From NCBI RefSeq assembly GCF_005877885.1, contig NZ_VCHY01000025.1:22667-86666 (forward strand): a DNA stretch of 64,000 nucleotides, in the 5' to 3' direction. Below the pieces are notes generated by a model that did not search any database, had not been told where the DNA came from, and saw only the letters and a program-made list of their open reading frames with translations. The position numbers and the translations under genes are program-made. The DNA is from Labilibacter sediminis. Lineage in GTDB: Bacteria > Bacteroidota > Bacteroidia > Bacteroidales > Marinilabiliaceae. This document shows, one piece after another, positions 28,430 through 37,307 of this stretch. Position 1 is the first letter of the stretch. The number at the start of each line of letters is the position of its first letter.

Positions 28430-29503
28430 ATGAAATTTTCAAAAACAATTATATTACTTATTACCGGGGGTTTACTTTTTCACAGCTGTAGTAACAATTC
28501 AAACACAGAAAGTCAAACCAAAAGTATTGCGGTGGAAACAAAGAAGGTTGCTGAAATCCCGGTATCTAAAACCTATCAATTCTCGGGCAATATCAACTCC
28601 GTTAAAAAATCAACGCTTAGCACCAGAATAATGGGGCAAGTTGATAAAATTTATGCTCATGAGGGAGATAAAATTGAAAAGGGACAATTATTAATTGCCA
28701 TCAGAAGCAATGATATTGCTGCTAAAAAAAGTCAGGTAGAAGCAAACATTATTGAAGTATCTGCTGCATATAAAAATGCAGAAACAGATTATAACAGAAT
28801 AAAAAACTTATACAAGAATAAGAGTGCTACCAAAAAAGAGCTTGATGACATTTCTACCCATTATAAAATGATGGAAGCCAAACTTCATGCTGTAGAAAAG
28901 GCTAAAGCTGAAGTTGAAGAAATGATGACCTATGCCAATATTAGAGCACCGTATTCCGGAACAATTACTGATCTATTTGTAGATGCCGGAGATATGGCTA
29001 ACCCTGGCATGCCTTTAATTGCAGTTGAAGCTCCCGGTGTTTTTGAAGTGATTACCCGAATCCCGGAATCTGAAATAAACCTGCTGGAAAAAGGAGATAC
29101 GGTTCAGGTTGCCCTAAAAAGTACGCTCAGCAACATTAAAGGTATTATTTCCCGAATCAGTCCTTCCAGTCGTTTTTCCGGCTCTCAGTTTGAAACCCGT
29201 ATTTTACTTCTTCCAGAAAACGACCAATTAAAAAATATCAGAAGCGGCATGTTTGCCCAAATAAATCTATTTAAAGGCATAGAAAATAAAATATTGGTTT
29301 CACAAGATCTAATTGTTCATCGTGGTCAGTTAACCGGAGTATGGACCATTGGACAAACAGGAAATGCTTTATTACGTTGGGTTCGACTTGGAAAACTCCA
29401 TAATAACAAAGTAGAAGTGATTTCCGGTTTATCAAAAGGAGACCAACTCATTGTTAAAAGTGACAAAAGACTTCATGATGGCTTAAAAGTAAACAGCTTA
29501 TAA
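28430..29503 (+). CDS. RND efflux periplasmic adaptor (membrane fusion protein), lipoprotein
   Basis: 357 residues linking the inner-membrane permease to TolC. The N-terminus G-G-L-L-F-H-S-C ends in a lipid-attachment cysteine near residue 20. Next come the biotinyl-lipoyl-like hairpin around G-Q-V-D-K-I-Y-A-H-E-G-D-K-I-E-K-G-Q, a coiled-coil hairpin (about 95-165), and the D-x-x-I-R-A-P-Y-S-G-T-I-T-type return of the lipoyl domain (about 180), followed by the beta-barrel and membrane-proximal parts. It sits between the TolC and permease genes. Confidence 0.93.
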   Translation: MKFSKTIILLITGGLLFHSCSNNSNTESQTKSIAVETKKVAEIPVSKTYQFSGNINSVKKSTLSTRIMGQVDKIYAHEGDKIEKGQLLIAIRSNDIAAKKSQVEANIIEVSAAYKNAETDYNRIKNLYKNKSATKKELDDISTHYKMMEAKLHAVEKAKAEVEEMMTYANIRAPYSGTITDLFVDAGDMANPGMPLIAVEAPGVFEVITRIPESEINLLEKGDTVQVALKSTLSNIKGIISRISPSSRFSGSQFETRILLLPENDQLKNIRSGMFAQINLFKGIENKILVSQDLIVHRGQLTGVWTIGQTGNALLRWVRLGKLHNNKVEVISGLSKGDQLIVKSDKRLHDGLKVNSL

Positions 29504-29565
29504 GTAAAAGTCATTATTTGAAACCTCAGTTACACACCATCATAAGTACATAAAATTTTACGCAT

Positions 29566-32500
29566 ATGAAAACAGGAATAGCTGGTACTATAGCCAGATT
29601 ATTTATAAAATCGAAACTTACGCCATTACTCATGGTAGCATTCCTTATTATCGGAATGTATAGTTCGTACCTTACTCCTCGCGAAGAGGAACCACAAATT
29701 GATGTACCTATTGCTGATATATTTTTCAGATATCCGGGAGCTAGCCCCAAGGAAATGGAGTCGAGAATTATCAAGCCAATCGAGAAAATTATTTCAAATG
29801 TAAAAGGCGTTGAATATGTGTACTCGCAATCAATGTCGGAACAAGCCATGCTTATTGTACAATTTTATGTAGGTGAAGATATTGAACGAAGCCTGGTTAA
29901 GCTTTACAACGAAATCATGAAGAATATGGATCAAATGCCATCAGGAACCTCGCTTCCGTTGGTAAAAACCAGATCCATTGACGATGTTCCGGTATTGGGG
30001 CTTACACTATGGAGCGAAAACTATTCTGATTATCAATTAAAACGGGTTGCTCAGGAATTAAACTCAGAAATTGAAAAAATAACCGATGTTTCAGAAACCA
30101 AACTAATTGGTGGCAGAAACAGAGAAATTCAAGTTATCCTGGATCGTGATAAAATGGCAGCTTACAAAGTTGATCCTTTAATGATATCACAGCAGTTGCA
30201 AGCCTCTAATACACAATTTTCCTCTGGTTCTTTTAACCAAAACAACAACGAGTATTTGGTAAGCACAGGTAGTTTCCTTAGCTCCTCCGATGAAGTTTCA
30301 AATTTGGTAATTGGCGTATTTCAAAATACACCTGTTTATTTACACCAGGTAGCCAAAGTAGAAGATGGCCCTGCCCTGCCAACCTCATATATTGCATTTG
30401 GATATGGACAAGCCAGTCTGGAGAAAACTGAATACCCGGATGAATATAACGCAGTTACGATATCTATTGCCAAAAGAAGAGGTGCAGATGCCATGCGCTT
30501 AGCAGAACAAATTGAGCATAAAATTGAGATTTTACAGGGCGAATTACTTCCGGCAGATATCAAGGTAGAAATTACAAGAAACTATGGCGAAACGGCTTCC
30601 GAAAAAGTATCTGAGCTATTAATGCACTTATTAGGCGCCATTGTAGCCGTAACATTTGTGGTGATGCTTGCCATGGGCTGGAGAGGTGGTTTAGTGGTAT
30701 TTATTTCTGTACCCATCACCTTTGCTTTAACCATGTTCAGCTACTACTTTTTAGATTATACACTTAACAGAATAACCTTATTTGCCCTTGTATTTGTTAC
30801 AGGAATAGTTGTAGATGATTCTATCATTATTGCCGAAAACATGCACCGTCATTTTAAGATGAAGAAATTACCATTTTGGCAGGCAGCATTAAGATCTATT
30901 GATGAAGTTGGTAACCCAACCATTCTCGCAACTTTTACGGTAATAGCAGCTGTAATACCTATGGTTTTTGTATCAGGTATGATGGGACCTTATATGAGCC
31001 CTATGCCTATCGGAGCGTCTATCGCCATGATTTTCTCATTACTTGTAGCGCTTATGATTACCCCATGGTTAGCATACCGCTTGTTACGACATGATGAAGA
31101 AAAGGTAGACGACAAAGATTATTCTTTGGAAAAAACATTGATTTATAAACTGTACGACAAAAGCATGCGCCCAATGATTGAAAGCCCTATGAAAAGATGG
31201 ATTTTTATTGGAAGCGTTACCTTACTTTTGTTGGGATCAGCCAGTTTGTTTTTATTTAAAGTTGTCACTGTAAAAATTCTGCCTTTCGATAATAAAAACG
31301 AATTTCAGGTGGTAATTGATATGCCTGAAGGTACTACGCTTGAACAAACAGCTAATGTAACCAAGGAATTAGCGGCATTTTTACGAAACCACGAATTGGT
31401 TACCAACTACCAAACTTATGTTGGCGCTTCTGCTCCAATCAACTTTAATGGTTTGGTGCGTCATTACGATTTACGTCGAGGCTCTAACGTTGCAGATATT
31501 CAGGTAAATCTGGTTTCAAAAAAAGAACGCGATTTACAAAGCCACGATATTGCTAAGGAATTAAGACCTAGCTTACAAGAAATTGGCAAAAAATTCAATG
31601 CAAATGTAAAAATTGTTGAAGTTCCTCCTGGACCACCGGTAATGTCAACAATGGTTGCTGAAATATACGGCCCCGATTACGAATCTCAAATAGATGTGGC
31701 TCAGCAGGTAAAGCAACTTTTTAAAACAACCAATAGTGTGGTTGACATCGATTGGATGATGGAAGATGACCAGGAAGAATTTAAGTTTGAAGTTGATAAG
31801 GAAAAAGCCATGTTAAACGGCATCAGTTCTCAACAAATAGTTTATGCCTTAAACATGAATTTACGAGGAACTAAAGTAACAAACTTATTTGCCGAAAAGG
31901 AACACAATCAGGTTGGCATTACACTTCGTATGGCCGAGGAAAACAGAACAAGCGTTGAAGATTTAAAAAAGATCAATCTTGTATCTCAATACGGAGATAT
32001 GGTGGCCATTGGTGATTTAGTTAACATCCGAAAAACCATAAAAGAAAAAAGTATATTCCGTAAAAATCAAAAGCAGGTGGTATATGTCACTGCCGACATA
32101 GCGGGAGAACTTGAAAGTCCGGTATACGCCATTATGGATATATCTAATCGAATAGATGAAATTAAACTACCTGAAGGATATACCATCAGTGAATACTATA
32201 ATGGTCAGCCTTTTGTTGAAAATGAATACGGTTTAAAATGGGATGGCGAATGGCAAATTACTTACGAGGTATTTAGAGACTTAGGAACAGCCTTTGCTGT
32301 AGTACTCATCATTATCTACATGCTGATTGTTGGATGGTTTCAAAACCTTAAAGTACCATTTGTTATGATGGTTGCCATACCACTTTCATTAGTTGGAATA
32401 GTGCTAGGGCACTGGATGCTAAATGCTTTTTTTACCGCTACATCAATGATTGGTATGATTGCTCTGGCCGGAATAATGGTTCGGAACTCCATACTTCTCA

Positions 32501-32805
32501 TCGACTTTGTGAACATTAGACTCAAGGAAGGAGTGGATTTAAAAGCTGCCGTAATTGAAGCAGGAGCTGTACGTACTACCCCTATCCTATTAACAGCAGG
32601 CACTGTAGTAATAGGCGCGGTAGTTATCTTATTCGACCCTATTTTCCAAGGCCTGGCCATATCATTAATGGGCGGCACCATTGCTTCTACTTTCCTAACT
32701 TTACTTATTGTACCGTTGATTTTTTATATGGTAGAGCGTAAGAAACATGAAAAGCAAGCAACTATTAAAGAAACGGTGGAACAAGAGAAAGAAATTGAAG
32801 CCTAA
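29566..32805 (+). CDS. RND family efflux transporter permease
   Basis: 1079-residue inner-membrane proton-driven pump (AcrB/MMPL superfamily). It has a first transmembrane helix, a large periplasmic loop (about 40-340), six helices with the proton-relay Asp417-Asp418 in G-I-V-V-D-D-S-I-I-I-A-E-N, a second large loop, and the second helix bundle with M-I-G-M-I-A-L-A-G-I-M-V-R-N-S-I-L-L. No metal-binding Met/His cluster typical of CusA is obvious, so a drug/organic-substrate pump is more likely, but the substrate is unknown. Equivalent to PG0540 in P. gingivalis as I recall it. Two hairpins follow before the PG0541-like gene. Confidence 0.95.
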   Translation: MKTGIAGTIARLFIKSKLTPLLMVAFLIIGMYSSYLTPREEEPQIDVPIADIFFRYPGASPKEMESRIIKPIEKIISNVKGVEYVYSQSMSEQAMLIVQFYVGEDIERSLVKLYNEIMKNMDQMPSGTSLPLVKTRSIDDVPVLGLTLWSENYSDYQLKRVAQELNSEIEKITDVSETKLIGGRNREIQVILDRDKMAAYKVDPLMISQQLQASNTQFSSGSFNQNNNEYLVSTGSFLSSSDEVSNLVIGVFQNTPVYLHQVAKVEDGPALPTSYIAFGYGQASLEKTEYPDEYNAVTISIAKRRGADAMRLAEQIEHKIEILQGELLPADIKVEITRNYGETASEKVSELLMHLLGAIVAVTFVVMLAMGWRGGLVVFISVPITFALTMFSYYFLDYTLNRITLFALVFVTGIVVDDSIIIAENMHRHFKMKKLPFWQAALRSIDEVGNPTILATFTVIAAVIPMVFVSGMMGPYMSPMPIGASIAMIFSLLVALMITPWLAYRLLRHDEEKVDDKDYSLEKTLIYKLYDKSMRPMIESPMKRWIFIGSVTLLLLGSASLFLFKVVTVKILPFDNKNEFQVVIDMPEGTTLEQTANVTKELAAFLRNHELVTNYQTYVGASAPINFNGLVRHYDLRRGSNVADIQVNLVSKKERDLQSHDIAKELRPSLQEIGKKFNANVKIVEVPPGPPVMSTMVAEIYGPDYESQIDVAQQVKQLFKTTNSVVDIDWMMEDDQEEFKFEVDKEKAMLNGISSQQIVYALNMNLRGTKVTNLFAEKEHNQVGITLRMAEENRTSVEDLKKINLVSQYGDMVAIGDLVNIRKTIKEKSIFRKNQKQVVYVTADIAGELESPVYAIMDISNRIDEIKLPEGYTISEYYNGQPFVENEYGLKWDGEWQITYEVFRDLGTAFAVVLIIIYMLIVGWFQNLKVPFVMMVAIPLSLVGIVLGHWMLNAFFTATSMIGMIALAGIMVRNSILLIDFVNIRLKEGVDLKAAVIEAGAVRTTPILLTAGTVVIGAVVILFDPIFQGLAISLMGGTIASTFLTLLIVPLIFYMVERKKHEKQATIKETVEQEKEIEA

Positions 32806-32811
32806 CAACAT

Positions 32812-32850
32812 ATTTTCATTTCCATCAAAGTATTTGGTGGAAATGAAAAT
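32812..32850 (+). other. Intergenic RNA hairpin 1 after the RND permease
   Basis: ATTTTCATTTCCATCA (32812-32827) pairs with TGGTGGAAATGAAAAT (32835-32850): 16 bp with one G-U pair and a 7-nt loop. There is no T run right after it, so it is less a terminator than a stabilising, processing or attenuation structure. Confidence 0.7.
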
Positions 32851-32873
32851 TAGATAACATACAATGATAGAAG

Positions 32874-32900
32874 CTCATAATTATGTAACAAAATTATGAG
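32874..32900 (+). other. Intergenic RNA hairpin 2 before the PG0541-like gene
   Basis: CTCATAATT (32874-32882) pairs exactly with AATTATGAG (32892-32900), 9 bp with a 9-nt loop, and GAAG/TTTC-like flanks allow some extension. It lies 32 nt before the small gene. Confidence 0.6.
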
Positions 32901-32932
32901 TTCATCTTCATAAGACATAAAACATAGAGTAT

Positions 32933-33238
32933 ATGAAACTATTAGTTGCTGTAACCGTAGCAGAATATCAAGAAAAGCTGGAACAGTTTTTCAGTGATCA
33001 AAAAGTGCCATTTTACAATCAATTTGAAGTAAATGGAGTTAGTAAATCAGAAAAGCCGGAACATCGGGTTGGTAACTGGTTTGGACAAAGCAAAATGCCA
33101 ACCAACAACATAGCTTTTTTTACAATGGTTGAAGACCATCAAGCCGATAACCTATTTATAGATTTGATGAATTGCAAAAAGGAAATGCCCAATTGTAATA
33201 TCCACGCCTACATATTAAACATTGAAAAAGGCGTGTAA
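32933..33238 (+). CDS. PG0541 family transporter-associated protein (PII-like)
   Basis: 101 residues, no signal peptide or membrane helix, so cytosolic. It fits the PG0541 family, small proteins encoded next to RND pumps in Bacteroidetes and named after the P. gingivalis gene beside PG0538-0540. The sequence pattern (beta-alpha-beta-beta-alpha-beta, beginning M-K-L-L-V-A-V-T and ending in an I-H-A-Y-I-L-N-I-E strand) suggests a ferredoxin-like, PII-like trimer fold; that is inference. PII proteins bind nucleotides and control transporters, so it may sense a metabolite and gate the pump. The gene follows two hairpins and precedes DUF2892. Confidence 0.75.
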   Translation: MKLLVAVTVAEYQEKLEQFFSDQKVPFYNQFEVNGVSKSEKPEHRVGNWFGQSKMPTNNIAFFTMVEDHQADNLFIDLMNCKKEMPNCNIHAYILNIEKGV

Positions 33239-33268
33239 CTAAAAAATATAAATTTAAATAAAAACATT

Positions 33269-33454
33269 ATGCAGGAAAGAATCATTAGAGCTATAGCAGG
33301 CTCATTAATCTTATTAAGTATTGTACTAACTATCACCGTAAGTATTAATTGGCTATACTTAACAGGTTTTGTTGGGCTTAATTTATTACAATCATCCATT
33401 ACAAAATGGTGTTTAATGAATGACATCCTATCCAAACTAGGTGTGCCTAAATAA
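33269..33454 (+). CDS. DUF2892 small membrane protein
   Basis: 61 residues. Two hydrophobic segments (about 9-25 and 28-42) with N-W-x-x-L-x-x-F-V-G-L-N-L-L-Q-S-S and a following C match the DUF2892 (inner membrane protein YgaP-type transmembrane) family. It starts 30 nt after the PG0541-like gene and 66 nt before the AbgT gene. Function unknown; a membrane partner of the pump or of a sulfur/thiol pathway are options. Confidence 0.7.
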   Translation: MQERIIRAIAGSLILLSIVLTITVSINWLYLTGFVGLNLLQSSITKWCLMNDILSKLGVPK

Positions 33455-33520
33455 GTATTTCTTGAAAATGATACCTATATTTAGTTCTTCAGCTAATAAT
33501 TAGGATTAAATTTCATTTTC

Positions 33521-35053
33521 ATGAAAAAACAAAATACTAAGTCGGGAATATTTCAAGGATTATTAAATTGGACGGAAAGAGCAGGAAATGCCCTTCCCCA
33601 CCCAGCGACTCTATTTGCATTATTTGCATTAGGAGCCTTAATTTTCTCGGCCATTGGTACCGCTATAGGATGGCAGGTTGTACATCCCGGCACCAAAGAA
33701 ATTGTAAATCCGGTAAATTTACTCTCCCATGATGGAATACATCGTATCATTCTTGAAATGGTGGATAACTTTACCGGATTTGCTCCTTTAGGTATTGTAC
33801 TTGTGGCCATGCTGGGAATTGGCATTGCCGAACAAAGCGGACTTATTGGAGCCATTATCCGACTACTGGTTTTAAACTCCCACAAAGGCATACTTACCTT
33901 TATTATAGTTTTTACCGGTATTCTTTCCAACTTAGCCTCTGATGTTGGCTATGTACTCCTCATTCCGCTTGCCGGTGTAATATTTATGGCGGTTAACAGG
34001 CACCCCATTGCAGGAATGGCCGCCGCATTTGCCGGAGTAAGTGGAGGTTTTAGTGCCAACCTGGTTCTAGGAACTGTAGATCCTCTTTTAGCCGGATTAT
34101 CGGAAGAGGCTGCCCAAATCATTGATCAAAGCTATCAGGTGAATCCTACAGCCAATTATTATTTTATGGTGGCATCAACCTTTGTTATTGCCATTACAGG
34201 AACCTTTATCACCGAAAAACTTGTTGAACCTCGTTTGGGTACCTACACCAAAAGTGAAGAGGATTTACAAACCACATTCGATAAATTATCTCCTCTCGAA
34301 ATTAAAGGCTTGATAAATGCAAGTATTGTCCTTCTCTTCATAGTAATTATTACACTTGTAGGTATTATCCCACAAAACGGTTTTTTCAGGGGAGCAGACG
34401 GGGGATTCCTTAGCTCTCCGCTTATTAAAGGTGTTGTGGCCATGCTTTTACTAACAGCCGGAGCCATGGGTTTAGCATATGGCTTTACAACAAAAGTTTT
34501 TAAAAATGATGCTGATGTAATGAATGGCATGGCCAAATCCATGAAAACCCTGGCATCATATCTGGTACTTGTATTTTTTGCCGCTCAGTTTGTTGCCTAC
34601 TTTAAGTGGAGCAATCTGGGAATTATTTTGGCAGTAAAAGGAGCTAACTTACTTATGTCAGCTGACATCGGACTCATACCTTTAATGATACTATTTATCC
34701 TGTTATCTGCCGCTATCAATATGCTCATGGGAAGTGCTTCGGCTAAATGGGCTATTCTTGCCCCTATCTTTATTCCTATGTTTATGATAATGGGTTATTC
34801 GCCTGAACTATCACAGGTAGTTTACCGAATAGGCGACAGTGTAACCAACGTTATTTCACCCATGATGAGCTTTTATGCGTTGATTATTGCTTTTGTACAA
34901 AAATACGATTCCAAAGCAGGTATAGGAACCATTATTGCCACCATGTTACCCTACACTATTTCCTTTTTAGCGGCTTGGATACTACTTTTAATTGTTTGGT
35001 TATTATTTGGCATACCATTAGGGCCTGGTGCGGAGATATTCTATTCAATGTGA
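33521..35053 (+). CDS. AbgT family transporter
   Basis: 510-residue inner-membrane protein with about 11-13 hydrophobic segments. It matches the AbgT family (E. coli AbgT takes up p-aminobenzoyl-glutamate; Neisseria MtrF and Alcanivorax YdaH were reported to export antimetabolites such as sulfonamides). G-I-G-I-A-E-Q-S-G-L-I, N-L-A-S-D-x-G-Y-V and A-A-I-N-M-L-M-G-S-A-S-A-K-W-A-I-L-A-P-I-F family motifs are intact. It closes the efflux operon region and is followed by a terminator. The substrate is not decided; note folP lies 7 kb upstream on the other strand. Confidence 0.93.
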   Translation: MKKQNTKSGIFQGLLNWTERAGNALPHPATLFALFALGALIFSAIGTAIGWQVVHPGTKEIVNPVNLLSHDGIHRIILEMVDNFTGFAPLGIVLVAMLGIGIAEQSGLIGAIIRLLVLNSHKGILTFIIVFTGILSNLASDVGYVLLIPLAGVIFMAVNRHPIAGMAAAFAGVSGGFSANLVLGTVDPLLAGLSEEAAQIIDQSYQVNPTANYYFMVASTFVIAITGTFITEKLVEPRLGTYTKSEEDLQTTFDKLSPLEIKGLINASIVLLFIVIITLVGIIPQNGFFRGADGGFLSSPLIKGVVAMLLLTAGAMGLAYGFTTKVFKNDADVMNGMAKSMKTLASYLVLVFFAAQFVAYFKWSNLGIILAVKGANLLMSADIGLIPLMILFILLSAAINMLMGSASAKWAILAPIFIPMFMIMGYSPELSQVVYRIGDSVTNVISPMMSFYALIIAFVQKYDSKAGIGTIIATMLPYTISFLAAWILLLIVWLLFGIPLGPGAEIFYSM

Positions 35054-35084
35054 AAGAACCGCATCTTAATTGCTAGAAACTAAT

Positions 35085-35129
35085 AAAAAGAACTTAAGCA
35101 TATTTCTATGTATGCTTGAGTTCTTTTTT
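35085..35129 (+). terminator. Terminator after the AbgT gene
   Basis: AAGAACTTAAGCATA pairs with TATGCTTGAGTTCTT (one G-U), flanked by A and T runs. Confidence 0.9.
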
Positions 35130-35136
35130 CATGAGG

Positions 35137-35295
35137 TTTAACCCGGATATGCATTAAAACTAAGTTATGAATATAAAAATCTGGTAGGCGAATAAAACAA
35201 TGTTTAACTGAAAAGAAGAGGACATCATTCTGGTCAGTTGAAGCGAAGCAACAATGTGTTTTGAGGCAATTTTAATGTGCAATAGATTTTCTACT
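35137..35295. repeat. Dispersed non-coding repeat, copy B (inverted relative to copy A)
   Basis: Aligns as reverse complement to 21502-21610 over roughly 105 bp, with shared blocks listed at copy A. Its left end TTTAACCCG-GATATGCATTA repeats the left end of copy A on the same strand, so the internal part is inverted between copies while the left ends agree; this is what two inverted-terminal ends would give. It follows a terminator in an intergenic gap. Confidence 0.65.
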
Positions 35296-35480
35296 ACCAA
35301 TTGCAGATTTAATTAAAACTCCCAACAATTTATTACTGCTACTTATTATAAAATGCAACTTACACCCCTTTCTCCGCTGACATTTCATCTATCAAACTAA
35401 AATATCTTAAACTGATGATGATATTTTACCATATTTTTGTGATTTTTTGATACTTTTACGCCCTAATATCAAAATGGATT

Positions 35481-36047
35481 ATGTCGAATAAAACAGACCT
35501 ACAGTTTGAACACGTTATTGACGTATGTAAAGACATATTTGTCAAGAAAATGCAAGATTACGGAACAGCATGGCGTATACTACGCCCCGCCTCTATGACC
35601 GATCAAATTTTCATTAAGGCCCAACGTATTCGAAGCATCGAAACCAAAGGAACTTCAAAAGTTGATGAAGGCATTCGCTCAGAATTCATCGGTATTATCA
35701 ATTATGCATCCATGGCTATCATCCAGTTAGAACTGGGACCTTCAGATCAGCCGGAGATGGATAAAGACGAAGCACTCAGACTTTATACTGAAAACATATA
35801 TAAAGCTAAAAATTTAATGTCGGATAAAAACCACGACTATGACGAAGCGTGGAGAAGCATGAGAGTGAGTTCGTTTACTGATTTGATTTTAATGAAACTG
35901 CACCGTACAAAACAAATTGAAGATAATGAAGGGCAAACCATTATATCTGAAGGGATTGATGCCAATTATTTAGATATGATTAACTATGCCATTTTTGCGA
36001 TGATTCAATTAGATTTTCCAGAATCAGAAACCCAACCAGAAGCATAA
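35481..36047 (+). CDS. DUF1599 protein with two tandem repeats
   Basis: 188 residues, soluble. The two halves are clearly duplicated: D-Y-G-T-A-W-R with I-R-S-I-E and I-I-N-Y-A-S-M-A-I-I-Q-L-E in residues about 30-95 correspond to D-Y-D-E-A-W-R, T-K-Q-I-E and M-I-N-Y-A-I-F-A-M-I-Q-L-D in residues about 120-182. This is the DUF1599 family common in Bacteroidetes. Its alpha-helical, acidic character recalls the MazG/dUTPase-type nucleotide hydrolases, but this is a guess. It is followed after 3 nt by the BT_3928-like gene and then tpiA. Confidence 0.85.
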   Translation: MSNKTDLQFEHVIDVCKDIFVKKMQDYGTAWRILRPASMTDQIFIKAQRIRSIETKGTSKVDEGIRSEFIGIINYASMAIIQLELGPSDQPEMDKDEALRLYTENIYKAKNLMSDKNHDYDEAWRSMRVSSFTDLILMKLHRTKQIEDNEGQTIISEGIDANYLDMINYAIFAMIQLDFPESETQPEA

Positions 36048-36050
36048 AGA

Positions 36051-37274
36051 ATGTTCAGATTCATTTTTACATTAAGCAGGATTATTGTAGGAATTACTTT
36101 TCTATTCTCAGGTTTTGTTAAAGCAGTAGATCCTGCCGGAAGTGCCATTAAATTTACCGACTACCTTACTGCTTTTCATCTTGACAGCCTAACGTTTATG
36201 GTTATGCCATTGGCATTTATACTGGCAGCCATTGAATTTTTAACCGGGATACACCTGCTTCTTGGCATTAAAGTAAAATCCTTTTCTGTTATCGCAACCT
36301 TGTTTATGGCCTTTTTTACTCCATTAACGCTGGTTCTGGCTATTACAAATCCTGTAACTGATTGTGGTTGTTTTGGCGATGCCTTAATATTATCGAACTG
36401 GGAAACCTTTGCTAAAAATGTAATTATTCTAATACCAACTCTTTTCCTGTATTTTAATCGCAAAAAATACTCTAGCACTGTTGAAAGATATAAACAATTC
36501 ATACTAACAATTGGATTTACAGTTGGAATATTGAGTATATCAAATTACTCTTTAAAACATCTACCTATACTTGACTTTAGACCTTACAAGACAGGCAGTA
36601 ACATTAGTGAAGGAATGCAAATTCCGGAAGATGCAGAACAAACCGAGTATTCAACCACCTTCATACTGGAAAAAGATGGTGTAAAAAAAGTATTTACAGC
36701 CGAAAATTATCCTTACACTGATTCAACATGGGTATTTGTAGACAGTGAAACAACTGTAATCAAAGAAGGTTATCAACCACCTATTCATGATTTTGTTTTA
36801 ATTGATGATAACGGCGAAGATCAAACAAATAATATTCTTGAAGATGACCGTCCTACCCTGTTAATAATCTCTCCTAAAATTGAAAAAGGAGAATGGGGGA
36901 AAAACCTAAACAAAATTGTTGAATTAAAAAAGACTTTATTTGAAAAAGGTTATAACACCTATGCCATTACAGCCTCTACAGAGGAAAATATCACAAACTT
37001 TGAATTTAATACCGAAGCTGGTTTTAATTACCTGATTGCTGATGAAACTATGCTTAAAACAGTAATCAGATCGAATCCGGGATTGGTATTGTTACAAAAA
37101 GGTAATGTAGTTGGAAAATGGCATTACAACGACATCCCTAATGCTGATGACTTCAAGAACCCTGTATCATATGGTTTAAAAGACCTTACCCGAAAAAAAG
37201 GAAAATTCCTTATTACAGCATTGATTCTTGCATCAGCTTTATTTTCGGTAATACTATTAAAAAAGAATAAATAA
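36051..37274 (+). CDS. BT_3928 family protein (DoxX-like membrane domain plus redoxin-like domain)
   Basis: 407 residues. The N-terminal half has four membrane helices of the DoxX/MauE type, with the conserved F-S-G-F-V-K-A-V-D-P-x-G and D-C-G-C-F-G-D motifs. The soluble C-terminal region (about 185-385) has a thioredoxin-like shape (I-V-E-L-K-K-T-L-F-E-K-G-Y-N-T-Y-A-I-T-A), but no C-x-x-C, and one last membrane helix. Gene order DUF1599-BT_3928-tpiA is conserved in Bacteroides as I recall. A role in membrane redox is likely but undemonstrated. Confidence 0.85.
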   Translation: MFRFIFTLSRIIVGITFLFSGFVKAVDPAGSAIKFTDYLTAFHLDSLTFMVMPLAFILAAIEFLTGIHLLLGIKVKSFSVIATLFMAFFTPLTLVLAITNPVTDCGCFGDALILSNWETFAKNVIILIPTLFLYFNRKKYSSTVERYKQFILTIGFTVGILSISNYSLKHLPILDFRPYKTGSNISEGMQIPEDAEQTEYSTTFILEKDGVKKVFTAENYPYTDSTWVFVDSETTVIKEGYQPPIHDFVLIDDNGEDQTNNILEDDRPTLLIISPKIEKGEWGKNLNKIVELKKTLFEKGYNTYAITASTEENITNFEFNTEAGFNYLIADETMLKTVIRSNPGLVLLQKGNVVGKWHYNDIPNADDFKNPVSYGLKDLTRKKGKFLITALILASALFSVILLKKNK

Positions 37275-37307
37275 ACTATAATATTTCAATAACAAACATT
37301 TTTTACG

